Positions 7,275-18,566 are shown, counted from the stretch's first letter. The stretch is DNA of 64,000 nucleotides from Bacillus thuringiensis (GCF_001182785.1 NZ_CP012099.1:3532501-3596500); one strand, 5' to 3'. Numbers and translations: made by a program. Notes: generated by a model from the sequence alone, not told the origin.

Positions 7275-9022
7275 ACGCCTCCTTTCTCGACTAAAGCTTC
7301 TAATTGCTGGCTTTCATACATTTCCTTATACCAGCCGTTTTCCTTCATTAATTCCTCATGTGTACCTCTTTGTACAATTCTACCTTCATCAACAACAAGA
7401 ATAAGATTGGCATGCTGAATTGCACTTAATCGGTGCGCAGTAATAATCGTCGTTTTCCCTGCTCTTTCCCTCTTTAAGGCACTTAAAATCGTCTCTTCTG
7501 TTTTTGCATCTACCGCTGATAAACAATCATCCAAAATTAAAATTTCAGCATTTGTTAATAAAGCACGAGCAATAGAGATTCGCTGTTTTTGACCACCAGA
7601 TAACGAAACGCCTCTTTCCCCTACTACTGTTTCATATCCTTCTGAAAATTGGAGGATGTCATTATGAATACAAGCAATCTCTGCAGCTTGGGTAATTTCA
7701 TTATATGTAGCATCCGCCTTTCCAAAGGCAATATTCTCACCAATACTTGCTGAAAATAAAAAATGATCTTGCGGCACGTATGAAATAGCAGAACGGACAC
7801 CATGAAGTGTTAAATCTCGAATATCTCGCTCCCCAACTTTTAATTCACCATTAAAATGATCATACTCACGGATTAAACATTTTAATAAAGTCGTTTTCCC
7901 TGCACCTGTACGTCCTACAACTCCTAGCGTTTCGCCCTTCTTCAAATCAAAGTGAATATCGGTTAAATGTAACAGTTCATTTTTCTTATACGAAAATGAA
8001 TCAACAGCAAACGAAACATTACCGCTCGCTATTGTATGTACAGCATTTTCTCTATTTACTACATCTGATTTTTGTGAAAGAATTTTTTCTACACGGTCAT
8101 ATGAAGCACGCCCACGCTCCATAATATTGAACAACCATCCAAACGCTAACATTGGCCAAACGAGGGTACCTAAATATGTCGTAAATGTAACGAGATCACC
8201 TACTGTTAGTTCACCTCTTACAACTAATACCGATCCGTAACATACTGCAATTAAAAAAGAAAATCCAACGATAAGAGCGATTGTCGGATCAAATAACGAA
8301 TCAATACGTGCGACTAACACATTTTTATGCACAACATCTTCTGATTTTTTTCGAAACGCCTGCAAATCTTCTTTCTCTTGTCCAAGCGATCGAATCACTT
8401 TCATTCCACTCATACTCTCTTGCACTTTATCGTTAATTTCCGAAAACGATTGCTGTGCTTTATGAAACCTTTTATGTAATAACGTTCCATAATAATTTGT
8501 CGAAATGGCTACAATCGGCATCGGAATTAAACTTAACAATGTTAACTTCCAACTAATTGTAAAACCCATCGCTACGAGTACACATCCCCCAACGGCTAAT
8601 GAGTCAACAAGCGTTAAAACACCCGCTCCAGCAGTTTGCTGAATCGCTTGAATATCATTGGTCGCATGTGCCATTAAATCACCTGTTCGATTTGACTGAT
8701 AGAAAGATGGACTCATCTTTGTAAAATGTTCATATAAATTTTTTCGTAATTGGCGAGCTAATTTTAACGAAGACCCGAAAATCATAATACGCCATATGTA
8801 GCGTAATATGTACATCGTAATACCTACAATTACTAATAGTACAACCCAATTTAGTAACTTATCGGTCGTCAATGTTCCATCATTAATTTCATCTACAACG
8901 ATTCCAATTACTTTTGGTGCTACAAGTTCTAAAAGTGCAACGCCAAATAATAAAATAATTCCGGTTATGTACGCTCGTTTTTCTTGTTTAAAAAACCACG
9001 CTAAATTCATAAACACTTTCAT
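7271..9022 (-). CDS. ABC exporter half-transporter, degenerate partner
   Basis: A 583-residue half-transporter with an N-terminal six-helix domain and a C-terminal ATPase domain. Walker A is GRTGAGKTT and the signature LSGGQKQR is canonical, but the Walker B end reads ILILDDCLSAVDA, with aspartate where the catalytic glutamate normally sits. Paired with the downstream subunit (normal glutamate, altered signature), this predicts one working and one degenerate ATP site, the known pattern of heterodimeric exporters such as BmrCD and TM287/288. The start has GGGAGGAGG upstream. It leads the two-gene operon. Confidence 0.88.
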   Translation of the reverse strand: MKVFMNLAWFFKQEKRAYITGIILLFGVALLELVAPKVIGIVVDEINDGTLTTDKLLNWVVLLVIVGITMYILRYIWRIMIFGSSLKLARQLRKNLYEHFTKMSPSFYQSNRTGDLMAHATNDIQAIQQTAGAGVLTLVDSLAVGGCVLVAMGFTISWKLTLLSLIPMPIVAISTNYYGTLLHKRFHKAQQSFSEINDKVQESMSGMKVIRSLGQEKEDLQAFRKKSEDVVHKNVLVARIDSLFDPTIALIVGFSFLIAVCYGSVLVVRGELTVGDLVTFTTYLGTLVWPMLAFGWLFNIMERGRASYDRVEKILSQKSDVVNRENAVHTIASGNVSFAVDSFSYKKNELLHLTDIHFDLKKGETLGVVGRTGAGKTTLLKCLIREYDHFNGELKVGERDIRDLTLHGVRSAISYVPQDHFLFSASIGENIAFGKADATYNEITQAAEIACIHNDILQFSEGYETVVGERGVSLSGGQKQRISIARALLTNAEILILDDCLSAVDAKTEETILSALKRERAGKTTIITAHRLSAIQHANLILVVDEGRIVQRGTHEELMKENGWYKEMYESQQLEALVEKGGV

Positions 9023-9111
9023 TTTTTTCCTCCTCCCTTAAAATGAGCGATGTTTTCAGTTTATCAAAAATACAGAATTTTTAAAAGTTTTAAAAACTAT
9101 AACTAACAAAA

Positions 9112-9140
9112 AGAAAGACACTCTTGGCGAGTGTCTTTTA
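9112..9140 (-). terminator. Terminator after yneF
   Basis: AAAGACACTC and GAGTGTCTTT pair over a TTGGC loop, placed five bases beyond the yneF stop. Confidence 0.85.
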
Positions 9141-9144
9141 GCGC

Positions 9145-9366
9145 TTATTTCATTTGTTGCTTGTTCATAGCGCTCATCATTTGATTGATTTTCTTTTGGG
9201 AAGGTTTTTGTCCCATTTGCATCATCATCATTTTTAACATTTGTTCGTTAATTGGTGGATTTTTTTGTAAGTAATTCATCATGTATTTGCGGGCAATGAA
9301 AAATCCTAACGCCACGCCTGCTACTAGTGCTACTACGCCCACTAGAATACCTAACCAAATTGGCAT
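9145..9366 (-). CDS. yneF: YneF family membrane protein
   Basis: A 73-residue protein with one N-terminal membrane helix ([23 protein letters not shown]) and a short cytosolic tail ending in methionine- and lysine-rich sequence ([21 protein letters not shown]). It matches the conserved YneF (UPF0154) family of Bacillota in length and in its NPPINEQM and KKINQMM blocks. The function is unknown. The order tkt-sirA-yneF, all leftward, is the same as in B. subtilis, which supports the call. A GGAGGAAAA motif precedes the ATG. Confidence 0.88.
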
Positions 9367-9444
9367 ATATTTTCCTCCTTCATGTTGTCTACCTTACAGT
9401 GTACTAAAACCTTTTCAATAAGACAAGATACAATTCGACATTTT

Positions 9445-9885
9445 TTACACATATGTTCGTACTTGTTTTAGAGGATTCAGCCATCCGTACTTTGTATTTT
9501 CATAATCCATAGCTAAAAATGTTAATTCACACTTTCTTAACACCTCAAAGAAAGTCGTTTCCATAGAGACATTTCCAGAGGTATTCATACGAATATAGTG
9601 CGGTTTCACCATTATTTCGCCGTACTCCGCTCCCATATAAAGTGTATGTGTATGATGTGTTCTATCATATTTACCAAGAACGCGCAAAGCTTGTTCTAAT
9701 TTATGATGAATTTTCATTACTTGCAATGGCATCGTTATATACATCATTTGCTTATATAACACTTTTTTCTCCGAAAGGGACCCAGATTCTGAAAATCGAG
9801 CAAATAAATCAAAAAACAAATATTCACGACCAAAATAAGCTTTCGCAATATCCTCTTGAATTAAATACAATTCATACGTTTTCAT
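9445..9885 (-). CDS. sirA: Sporulation inhibitor of replication SirA
   Basis: A 146-residue cytosolic protein. In B. subtilis SirA (YneE) is made at the start of sporulation under Spo0A control and binds DnaA domain I to block a new round of replication. The call rests on the opening MKTYELYLIQEDIAKAYFGRE, the length (148 in B. subtilis) and the position between tkt and yneF. The sequence has the family's conserved FGRE, LFARF and YGWLNPLK stretches. No Spo0A box was confirmed upstream. Confidence 0.85.
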   Translation of the reverse strand: MKTYELYLIQEDIAKAYFGREYLFFDLFARFSESGSLSEKKVLYKQMMYITMPLQVMKIHHKLEQALRVLGKYDRTHHTHTLYMGAEYGEIMVKPHYIRMNTSGNVSMETTFFEVLRKCELTFLAMDYENTKYGWLNPLKQVRTYV

Positions 9886-10003
9886 TTTTCCACTCCCAAT
9901 CTGGACAACCTTTTCTCTTCATTATATATAAGAAAATTTGCAATGATTGTCTGAATGCGGAGAGATAAAAAACTTTTTCTGTCGAAAAAACTCATTTACA
10001 TAG

Positions 10004-10032
10004 AAAAACCTCTCCATGCCGGAGAGATTTTT
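10004..10032 (-). terminator. Terminator of tkt
   Basis: CCTCTCC and GGAGAG pair over ATGCC, extended by A and T runs on both sides; it lies ten bases beyond the tkt stop. Confidence 0.8.
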
Positions 10033-10041
10033 CTGAAATCA

Positions 10042-12042
10042 TTAAAGCATTTCTTTTACTTTACGAACAACGTTCTCTACAGTAAATCCATACTCTTCCA
10101 TAATCTTCTCACCAGGAGCAGAAGCACCGAATGTATCGATACCTAACACATCTCCTTCAAGACCTACGTAACGGTGCCATCCGAATGTAGCACCCATTTC
10201 GATTGCGAAACGTTTTGTTACTGCTTTTGGTAATACAGATTCTTTGTACTCTGCAGTTTGAGCTTCAAAGCGATCCATAGATGGCATGCTGACAACAGAT
10301 GCGTCAACGCCGTCTACTGCTAATGCTTTTTGAGCTTCAACAGCTAGGCTTACTTCAGATCCAGTTGCAAGTAAGATTACATCAGCCGTTTCTTTCTTGC
10401 TTGCAGAAACTACATATGCACCTTTTGCTACTTTTTCATACGTATCATCTTTTGCACCTTCTAATGTTGGAAGGTCTTGACGAGTTAATACTAAAGCAGT
10501 TGGTTTGTTTGTAGATTCTAAAGCTAGTCTCCAAGCTGCAACAGATTCGTTACCATCAGCTGGACGGATAACAGAAACGTTTGGCATTGCACGAAGCGCT
10601 GCTAATTGCTCGATTGGTTCATGTGTTGGACCATCTTCACCAACAGCGATACTGTCATGTGTGAATACATACGTTACTGGCAATTGCATTAATGCTGCAA
10701 GGCGAATTGCTGGACGTAAGTAATCAGAGAATACGAAGAACGTACCACCGTAAGTTTTTAAACCGCCATGTAGTGCAATACCGTTCATTGCTGCACCCAT
10801 TGCGAACTCACGTACACCGTACCAAATGTTTTTACCGCTGTAATCGTCTCTTGTAAAGTCTTTTTCGTTATTCATGTATGTTTTGTTAGAACCAGCAAGG
10901 TCAGCAGATCCACCGAAGAATGATGGTACAGACTCTGCAATTGCATTAATTACAGTACCAGAAGAATTACGAGTTGCTGCTTTTGATCCTAATTCATAAG
11001 TTGGTAAGTTTTGCTCCCAACCTTCTGGAAGTTGACCGTTCATTGCTGCTTGGAATTCGTTTGCTAATTCTGGGTATGCTTGTGCATATTCACCTAGCAT
11101 AGTGTTCCACTCTGCTTGCGTAGTTTCACCAACATCTTGTACTGTTTTACGGAAGTTGTCGTATACCTCTTCTGCTACGTGGAAGTCTTGCTCAGCAGTC
11201 CAAGCATATGCTTCTTTCGTTAATTTTGTTTCTTCTACGCCAAGTGGAGAACCATGTGAAGCTGATTTTCCTGATTTGTTTGGAGAACCGAAACCAATTG
11301 TCGTTCTTACTTCAATTAGCGTTGGGCGTTTTTCGTCAGCTTTCGCTTCTTCAATTGCTTTCGCGATTGCTTCAATATCGTTTCCATCCTCAACACGGAT
11401 TACTTGCCATCCGTATGCTTTGTAACGATCTTCTACACTTTCAGAGAATGAACGATTTAAATCGCCATCTAATGAAATATCGTTTGAATCATAAAGCACA
11501 ACAAGGCGACCTAATTGTAAATGAGCAGCTAATGAAGATGCTTCAGCAGAAACGCCTTCCATTAAATCTCCATCACCACAAATAGCGTATGTATAATGAT
11601 CTACTACATTATACGCATCACGGTTATATTTAGCAGCTAAATGTCTTTCAGCCATTGCCATACCTACAGCAGTTGCAATACCTTGTCCAAGTGGACCAGT
11701 CGTTGCATCTACACCAGCTGTATGACCGTACTCAGGATGTCCTGGAGTTTTGCTTCCCCATTGACGGAAGTTCTTTAAGTCATCCATTGTTACATCATAA
11801 CCAGATAGGTGAAGTAGGCTGTATAATAACATTGAACCATGACCTGCAGATAATACGAAACGATCACGGTTAAACCACGTTGGGTTATTTGGATTGTGTT
11901 TCATAAATTGAGTCCATAATGTATAAGCCATTGGTGCTGCACCCATTGGCATTCCTGGGTGACCAGAGTTTGCTTTTTCAATCGCATCGATGGATAATGT
12001 GCGAATCGTGTTGATAGAAAGTTGTTCGATTGAATGTGACAT
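10042..12042 (-). CDS. tkt: Transketolase
   Basis: A 666-residue thiamine diphosphate enzyme of the non-oxidative pentose phosphate pathway that moves two-carbon units between sugar phosphates. The thiamine-binding motif [32 protein letters not shown] is present near residue 155 (GDGD to N), as are the substrate histidines in SGHPGMP and GPTHEP. It has the normal full length. The start MSHSIEQLS at 12042 has GAAGGGAAG before it; the open frame reaches 14 codons further without a site. It is probably transcribed alone. Confidence 0.97.
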   Translation of the reverse strand: MSHSIEQLSINTIRTLSIDAIEKANSGHPGMPMGAAPMAYTLWTQFMKHNPNNPTWFNRDRFVLSAGHGSMLLYSLLHLSGYDVTMDDLKNFRQWGSKTPGHPEYGHTAGVDATTGPLGQGIATAVGMAMAERHLAAKYNRDAYNVVDHYTYAICGDGDLMEGVSAEASSLAAHLQLGRLVVLYDSNDISLDGDLNRSFSESVEDRYKAYGWQVIRVEDGNDIEAIAKAIEEAKADEKRPTLIEVRTTIGFGSPNKSGKSASHGSPLGVEETKLTKEAYAWTAEQDFHVAEEVYDNFRKTVQDVGETTQAEWNTMLGEYAQAYPELANEFQAAMNGQLPEGWEQNLPTYELGSKAATRNSSGTVINAIAESVPSFFGGSADLAGSNKTYMNNEKDFTRDDYSGKNIWYGVREFAMGAAMNGIALHGGLKTYGGTFFVFSDYLRPAIRLAALMQLPVTYVFTHDSIAVGEDGPTHEPIEQLAALRAMPNVSVIRPADGNESVAAWRLALESTNKPTALVLTRQDLPTLEGAKDDTYEKVAKGAYVVSASKKETADVILLATGSEVSLAVEAQKALAVDGVDASVVSMPSMDRFEAQTAEYKESVLPKAVTKRFAIEMGATFGWHRYVGLEGDVLGIDTFGASAPGEKIMEEYGFTVENVVRKVKEML

Positions 12043-12305
12043 GCTATTCTTCCCTTCGCTTATATTAGTAAACGTTTTATACATTTATATGATAGCTTCC
12101 CACGCAAGATTATACAACATGTATCGACAAATATGTTGATATTTTTTTGGTTTTTTATAAAAAAATCAATGTTTCCGGGAATGTATGGGCATTCAATATG
12201 ACATACTTTTTCATTATTTTTATTTTAAAAAGAAAGAGAATTATCTGTATATTTATACAAACTTCTTTTCTATACTTACTTTTTTCAATATGTTTTTAAA
12301 AACAC
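12043..12305. other. tkt upstream region
   Basis: About 260 bases of AT-rich sequence holding the tkt leader and promoter. No riboswitch fold or gene was seen. Confidence 0.4.
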
Positions 12306-12332
12306 AAAAAAGCATCTAACTTCGATGCTTTT
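12306..12332 (-). terminator. Terminator of the phn operon
   Basis: AAAAGCATC and GATGCTTTT pair over a seven-base loop just beyond the last phnE stop. Confidence 0.8.
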
Positions 12333-12340
12333 CAAATAAG

Positions 12341-13144
12341 TTAAACAATCCGTTTCCGAATCGAACTTGAAATCAAATCAATTATAATTACCATTAAAAT
12401 GATACCTAATAAAATAATCCCAACACGAGACCAATTCCGTGAACTCAGCGCAAAAATTAACGGTGTACCAATCCCTCCTGCTCCAATAACCCCTAAAATC
12501 GCAGCGGATCGTACATTAATTTCAAATCTGTATAACGTATACGATAGAAAATCCGGTAACACTTGTGGTAACACTGCATACCAAAGTATTTGAAAACGAT
12601 TTGCTCCTGTTGCTAGTAACGCTTCCGTCGGTCCTTTATCTATGTTTTCAATTCCTTCTGAATATAGTTTCCCTAACATTCCAATAGAATGTAATCCTAA
12701 GGCTAATACTCCTGCAAAAGAGCCTGGACCAACAGCTTTTATAAATAAAAGAGCCATAACTAATTCAGGAAACGTACGAACAAAACTAAGTACAAATTTC
12801 CCAGATCCTGAAGTTAATTTTCCACTACTCATATTCGTTGCCGCCCAAAAGGCAAACGGAACAGATAAAAATGCAGAAATAAATGTACCTAATATCGCAA
12901 TTGCCAACGTATCAATTAATCCATGTAATAAATCTTCACCATCTGGCAAAGATACATACGACCAGTCTGGATTCAATATCCCTGTCATAATTGCTTTCGT
13001 GATTTCACCTGCTGTGTCCTTTATCCCTTCTAATGGCACTCCTGAAAAGGCCCATACATATACAACTGTAAGTGCTATTAAAATAATCCAGCGATATATA
13101 CTCGGTTTCTTCGGTTTTGGAACAATCATCGTCGTTCTATTCAT
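12341..13144 (-). CDS. phnE: Phosphonate-type ABC transporter permease (second PhnE)
   Basis: A 267-residue inner-membrane permease with about six helices. The cytoplasmic loop that contacts the ATPase is clear: EALLATGANRFQILWYAVLPQVLP. It is one of two adjacent PhnE-like subunits, which should pair with each other. The start codon overlaps the stop of the preceding permease by one base (TAATG), so translation is coupled. The complex imports phosphonates, phosphite or related phosphorus compounds; which one cannot be told from the permease. Confidence 0.88.
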   Translation of the reverse strand: MNRTTMIVPKPKKPSIYRWIILIALTVVYVWAFSGVPLEGIKDTAGEITKAIMTGILNPDWSYVSLPDGEDLLHGLIDTLAIAILGTFISAFLSVPFAFWAATNMSSGKLTSGSGKFVLSFVRTFPELVMALLFIKAVGPGSFAGVLALGLHSIGMLGKLYSEGIENIDKGPTEALLATGANRFQILWYAVLPQVLPDFLSYTLYRFEINVRSAAILGVIGAGGIGTPLIFALSSRNWSRVGIILLGIILMVIIIDLISSSIRKRIV

Positions 13145-13938
13145 TATAGTTTCTCCCGCAACAACGTACTAATGTAGTCAATTAACAAAACAACAATAAG
13201 GGTATAAATAATTATAGAAGCAGTTTGTTGATATTGTAAAAATCCAAGTGTACGATCATAATATAGTCCAATACCACCTGCTCCTACTAAACCTAGGACA
13301 GCCGCTGCACGTACATTCACCTCAAATGTATATAGTACATAGGAAACAAAGTGCGCTTTTACTTGTGGAATGACTCCATAAACAATCCATTGCACCTTAT
13401 TAGCCCCTACAGCTGTCATCGCTTCTAGTGGGCCAGGGTCAATTGATTCAATTGATTCATACAACAATTTCGCTACGAGTCCAATTGAGAAAAAAGTAAG
13501 AGCCAAAATACCTGGAAGTGGCCCAATTCCAAAAATTGCTACGAAAATAGCCGCCAATAATAAATCTGGTATCGTTCGTATAAAATTTAAAATCATTCGA
13601 GCTGGACTGTATAAAAATGTGTTAGTAAACACATTACTTGCTGCAAACAATGCAAGTGGAATGGCTAAAATCGCTCCTAAAGTCGTCCCAATAATCGCCA
13701 TACGTATTGTATCTAACATCGCTGTTGTAATAACTTGAAAATAACTCCAATCAGGTGGCACCATTTCTTTCAATAGATCTACCATATTTGGAAAACCGTC
13801 TACCAGTTTTGAAAATGATGCATCTACTTGTACACTACTACTCCACAGCATTAAAATAACTAAAATAAACGTTAATATATGTTTCAATTTACTCGGCGGC
13901 TTCGGTATTTCATTTGAATATATCGTCACGTCATTCAT
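13144..13938 (-). CDS. phnE: Phosphonate-type ABC transporter permease (first PhnE)
   Basis: A 264-residue permease. The membrane domain follows a short charged N-terminus, and the coupling loop reads [22 protein letters not shown]. It is similar in layout to the next gene, suggesting an old tandem duplication. It overlaps the end of phnC by four bases (ATGA) and has GAGGTGG before its ATG, so phnC, phnE and phnE form a tightly coupled unit. Confidence 0.88.
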   Translation of the reverse strand: MNDVTIYSNEIPKPPSKLKHILTFILVILMLWSSSVQVDASFSKLVDGFPNMVDLLKEMVPPDWSYFQVITTAMLDTIRMAIIGTTLGAILAIPLALFAASNVFTNTFLYSPARMILNFIRTIPDLLLAAIFVAIFGIGPLPGILALTFFSIGLVAKLLYESIESIDPGPLEAMTAVGANKVQWIVYGVIPQVKAHFVSYVLYTFEVNVRAAAVLGLVGAGGIGLYYDRTLGFLQYQQTASIIIYTLIVVLLIDYISTLLREKL

Positions 13939-14708
13939 TTTACTGCCACCTCTAATAATTCGCTTTTCTGAGAAACGTCCCCATAAATTTCAGCAAATTT
14001 TTCATCCGTTGCTTCTTCTACTAAACCGTCAAAAACAATTTCTCCTGCATGTAATCCGATAATACGTGTCGCATATTGTCTAGCCAAATCAATAGAATGT
14101 AAATTTACAATTGTCGTGATTCCAAAATCTTCATTAATTTTTTTCAAATCATCTAGCACTTGCTTTGTCGTAAGTGGATCTAACGATGCAACAGGCTCAT
14201 CTGCCAATATGATTTTTGCTTCTTGCGCCAATGCTCTAGCTATCGATACACGTTGCTGTTGTCCTCCTGATAATTCATCAGCACGTGCATATGCTTTTTC
14301 TAAAATATTCACTCTTTTTAATGCTTGAAATGCGAGCTCCACATCTTCTTTCGGAAACAAACCTAACGTTGTACGTAATGTGGAATGATAGCCAACACGA
14401 CCAGCTAATACATTTTTTAATACTGTTGATCGCTTTACAAGGTTAAAACTTTGGAAGATCATACCGATATCTCGGCGCATACGCCTTAATCCTTTTCCTT
14501 TTGCAGCAGTAATAGACTCACCTTCAATAAAGATTTCTCCTTCTGTAATCTCATGAAGACGATTTACGGATCTGAGAAGTGTAGATTTTCCAGCTCCGGA
14601 TAACCCGACCATTACAATAAACTCACCTTTTTGAATCTTTAAATTTATATTATTCAATCCCTTTGTGCCATTCGGATACATTTTGGAAACATTTCGAAAC
14701 TCTATCAC
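13935..14708 (-). CDS. phnC: Phosphonate-type ABC transporter ATP-binding protein
   Basis: A 257-residue ATPase that powers the phosphonate-type importer. Walker A is GLSGAGKST, the signature [15 protein letters not shown], Walker [13 protein letters not shown] and the switch histidine lies in VNLHSID. The start is GTG with AGGT upstream. It is separated from phnD by 95 bases that include a hairpin with a T run, so phnC and the permeases are probably made in smaller amounts than the binding protein. Confidence 0.93.
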   Translation of the reverse strand: MIEFRNVSKMYPNGTKGLNNINLKIQKGEFIVMVGLSGAGKSTLLRSVNRLHEITEGEIFIEGESITAAKGKGLRRMRRDIGMIFQSFNLVKRSTVLKNVLAGRVGYHSTLRTTLGLFPKEDVELAFQALKRVNILEKAYARADELSGGQQQRVSIARALAQEAKIILADEPVASLDPLTTKQVLDDLKKINEDFGITTIVNLHSIDLARQYATRIIGLHAGEIVFDGLVEEATDEKFAEIYGDVSQKSELLEVAVK

Positions 14709-14743
14709 ACATCTTACCTACTTTCAATGTATTATCAATAACT

Positions 14744-14789
14744 AAAAAACGGCAAACTAACTGAAATCTCACACCTTCCAGCTAGCCGC
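14744..14789 (-). terminator. Intercistronic hairpin between phnD and phnC
   Basis: On the minus strand CGGCUAGCUG pairs with CAGUUAGUUUGCCG (one G-U and a small bulge) over a 15-base loop, followed at once by TTTTTT. It lies just after the phnD stop and looks like a leaky terminator that sets the binding protein to permease ratio. Confidence 0.55.
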
Positions 14790-14803
14790 CAGTTCACTAT
14801 GTA

Positions 14804-15742
14804 TTATTGCGTCTTCACTGTCTTTCCATATTCACGAACAATATCAAATTTACTATCATCAGATTTAATATATCCTTCATGGGAATATACTTCTTTAATG
14901 ATTTTACGGCCTTCCTCATTTTTTCCAATTTCAATGAAAGCATCTTGTAATTTCTTACTCCACTCTGCATCTAAATCAGAGCGTACAGAAATTGTATCGT
15001 TCGGAATTTTCTCAGTAAATTTCACTATTTTCGTTTGATCAAATATATTTGGATAATCTTTTTTTACAATATTACGAGCATCTTGGAATACAACAGCTGC
15101 ATCTACATCACCATTTAAAAGAGCAATAAGCGACTGATCATGACCTTTTAATGTAACAGGTTTCACATCCTTTAGCGGATCAATTCCCTCTTTTAATAGA
15201 ACAGCTGCAGGCCATACATACCCTGCTGATGATGTTACATCTTGATAACCAATTTTTTTACCTTTTAAATCTTTTACACTATTTATATTAGAGTCTTTTT
15301 TAACAACAAATTCAGATTTATAATAGTCTACTAAATCTTTTGTAGGAGCTCCTGTTTCATCCTCTACTCCAAAACGTTGCGCTTGTAAAATTACATTTGC
15401 AGCCTTCTTTTCATGTGCTAATACGTACGCTGTTGGTGGTAAAAACCCTACATCAACTTGTTTAGATGCCATCGCTTCTACAATTGTATTGTAGTTAGTT
15501 GAAATACTAACTTTTACCGGAATATTTAATTTATCGCTTAATAGCTTTTCCAATGGTTTTGCCTTTGCCTCTAACGTATCCGCATTTTGAGAAGGAACAA
15601 ATTGAACATTTAAGGTCTTTGGTACATAACCTTTTTTCGTATCTTCATTTTTACTTGCACTTGACTCTTTCGTCCCGCAGCCACTTAATAATCCCGCTGC
15701 TAGTACAACTGTTGTACTCATTGCAAAAACTTTTTTCAACAT
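14804..15742 (-). CDS. phnD: Phosphonate-type substrate-binding lipoprotein
   Basis: A 312-residue extracellular binding protein. The N-terminus is a lipoprotein signal with lipobox LLSGCG, so the mature protein is lipid-anchored at cysteine. The fold is that of PhnD-like proteins: LNVQFVPSQNADTLEAKAKPL opens the domain, and TSSAGYVWPAAVLL supplies the serine-rich phosphonate-binding loop. GGAGGC precedes the ATG at 15742; the frame is open further upstream without a site. It is first in the operon and faces a nucleotidase gene across a short region with an inverted repeat. Confidence 0.9.
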   Translation of the reverse strand: MLKKVFAMSTTVVLAAGLLSGCGTKESSASKNEDTKKGYVPKTLNVQFVPSQNADTLEAKAKPLEKLLSDKLNIPVKVSISTNYNTIVEAMASKQVDVGFLPPTAYVLAHEKKAANVILQAQRFGVEDETGAPTKDLVDYYKSEFVVKKDSNINSVKDLKGKKIGYQDVTSSAGYVWPAAVLLKEGIDPLKDVKPVTLKGHDQSLIALLNGDVDAAVVFQDARNIVKKDYPNIFDQTKIVKFTEKIPNDTISVRSDLDAEWSKKLQDAFIEIGKNEEGRKIIKEVYSHEGYIKSDDSKFDIVREYGKTVKTQ

Positions 15743-15860
15743 ATTAATGCCTCCATTTTTCTTGTTATATAAATACCTTCCGTAAACATGAAGAAATATA
15801 TCACATATTTTGATACACAATTGGTTATTTACAGAATCTTTACACATTCTATACATTCAC

Positions 15861-15886
15861 ATCAAATTTCACTTCACATATTTGAT
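15861..15886. promoter_or_regulatory. Inverted repeat between phnD and the nucleotidase gene
   Basis: ATCAAAT and ATTTGAT are separated by 12 bases, in the region where divergent promoters must lie. It could be an operator for a shared regulator. The identity of that regulator is unknown and the repeat could be chance in AT-rich DNA. Confidence 0.35.
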
Positions 15887-15926
15887 ATGATTAATTGGAA
15901 GATAACAATAGAAAAGGTGAGTCATA

Positions 15927-17510
15927 TTGGAACATAATCAAACTGTAACTTTAAACATCTTATTAACAAGCGATATACATGGCACTGTTTATCCCATTCA
16001 CTACCAAGATAACTCCCCAGCAGAACTTGGTTTAGCTAAAATTTCTACTCTTATAAAAAAAGAACGTTCCCAAAATATAAACGTTCTTTTAATTGATAAT
16101 GGCGACTTTATTCAAGGAACACCATTTACTTATCATTATGTTACATACGAAAAAAACAAAAAAAACCCAATGTCCTTATTAGCGAATCACTTACAGTATG
16201 ACGCTGCAATTATCGGCAATCATGAATTTAATTACGGAATGGATATATTAAATAATGCTGTGACTACTGCGAACTTCCCGTACCTATCAGCAAATATTTT
16301 AGATAAAAACATAAAAAAACCCTATTTCGGAAAACCTTATATAATCAAACAGATTGAATCCAATATAAAAATTGCTATTTTAGGGGTAACAACACATTAC
16401 ATCCCAAATTGGGAACAGGCCCATCACATTAAAGATTTACTATTTGAAGATGCATTAAAGACTACAAAAAAATGGGTTTCTTATATTCACGAACATGAGA
16501 AACCAGATTTATTAGTCGTAGCCTATCACGGTGGATTCGAAAGAGATTTACAAACTGGGGAACCGACTGAAGTGTTAACAGGTGAAAACCAAGGATATGC
16601 AATGTGCCATGAAATTGAAGGTATAGACCTTTTACTAACAGGTCATCAACACCGAGAAATTTCTCACACAATGGCTAACGGTATAACAATTTTACAGACC
16701 GGATGCAATGGACACTCAGTTGGAAAAGTAAAAGTAACATTCGAAAAAACAAAACATAAATGGGTGAAAAAAGAGAGCTCTTCTGAATTATTATCTGTAC
16801 AAGGAGTTGAAGCGGACCAAAATGTAATTTCATTGGTAGCCGATTACGAAGAGAAAACACAAAAGTGGCTTGATCAACCTATTGGAATCATTCAGGGAGA
16901 CATGCAAATTTCAGATGCTATGCAAACTCGTTTGCATGATCATCCTTTTATCGAATTTATAAATAAAATACAGATGGATATAGCTAATGTATCAATTTCT
17001 TGTACAAGTTTGTTCCATAATACATCTCCAGGTTTTCCGGAACATGTAACAATGCGTGACATCGTTTCTAATTATATTTATCCAAACACATTAAAAGTAA
17101 TTAGAATAACTGGAGCAGATATAAAAGATGCTCTTGAACTCTCTGCTTCTTATTTCACATTAAAAACAGATGGGTCCATCATCGTAAGTCCTACCTACAT
17201 AGAACCAAAGCCACAACATTATAATTACGATATGTGGGAAGGGATTTCATACGTATTAAACATTTCAAAACCAATTGGTGAAAGAGTAGAATCTTTACAG
17301 CATAACAGTGTTCCTCTTAATATGAATGAAGAATATGACGTTGTAATGAATAATTATCGTGCAAGTGGCGGTGGAAATTTCTTTATGTTTCAAAACAAAC
17401 CGGTAGTAAAAGATATACCAACAGATATGTCTGAACTTATCGCTAATTATATATTGGAACATAAAACGATAGAAGCAACAGTTAATAACAACTGGAAAGT
17501 TATTAAATAA
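15927..17510 (+). CDS. 5'-nucleotidase / 2',3'-cyclic phosphodiesterase family metallophosphatase
   Basis: A 527-residue two-domain enzyme. Residues 10-260 are the metallophosphatase domain with the metal-binding set SDIHG, NGDFIQGTP, GNHEFNYG, AYHGGFE and LTGHQH. The rest is the 5'-nucleotidase C-terminal domain with a substrate-stacking loop. No signal peptide is present, so it works in the cytosol, unlike the secreted YfkN-type enzymes. The start is TTG with AAAAGGTGAG upstream. Its head-to-head arrangement with a phosphonate-type importer suggests a joint role in phosphorus scavenging; this is inference. Confidence 0.88.
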   Translation: MEHNQTVTLNILLTSDIHGTVYPIHYQDNSPAELGLAKISTLIKKERSQNINVLLIDNGDFIQGTPFTYHYVTYEKNKKNPMSLLANHLQYDAAIIGNHEFNYGMDILNNAVTTANFPYLSANILDKNIKKPYFGKPYIIKQIESNIKIAILGVTTHYIPNWEQAHHIKDLLFEDALKTTKKWVSYIHEHEKPDLLVVAYHGGFERDLQTGEPTEVLTGENQGYAMCHEIEGIDLLLTGHQHREISHTMANGITILQTGCNGHSVGKVKVTFEKTKHKWVKKESSSELLSVQGVEADQNVISLVADYEEKTQKWLDQPIGIIQGDMQISDAMQTRLHDHPFIEFINKIQMDIANVSISCTSLFHNTSPGFPEHVTMRDIVSNYIYPNTLKVIRITGADIKDALELSASYFTLKTDGSIIVSPTYIEPKPQHYNYDMWEGISYVLNISKPIGERVESLQHNSVPLNMNEEYDVVMNNYRASGGGNFFMFQNKPVVKDIPTDMSELIANYILEHKTIEATVNNNWKVIK

Positions 17511-17525
17511 CGATTTTTACAAATA

Positions 17526-17550
17526 AAAAAAGATGGGCTTCGCCCATCTT

Positions 17551-17553
<3 letters not shown>
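17526..17553. terminator. Bidirectional terminator between nucleotidase and ynzC
   Basis: AAAAGATGGGC and GCCCATCTTTT pair over a TTC loop. The ynzC stop codon lies at its right foot, so it serves both converging genes. Confidence 0.9.
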
Positions 17554-17808
<255 letters not shown>

Positions 17809-17835
17809 TCAAAACTGATTATTATCATACAATAG

Positions 17836-18522
<687 letters not shown>

Positions 18523-18552
18523 CTATAGTGTAACATAAATCAGCCATTTGTT

Positions 18553-18566
18553 CGAACTTATGTTTG
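18553..18566. promoter_or_regulatory. LexA (SOS) box shared by lexA and yneB
   Basis: CGAACTTATGTTTG fits the Gram-positive LexA operator CGAACN4GTTYG. It overlaps the lexA -35 region and lies 61 bases before the yneB start, so it can repress both divergent genes. Confidence 0.85.

Noticed and set aside
11208..11585. Long plus-strand frames over tkt
   Set aside because: Antisense shadows of a conserved full-length transketolase gene.
12062..12078. Possible CcpA (cre) site before tkt around AAACGTTTT
   Set aside because: Three mismatches to the cre consensus and no support from position.
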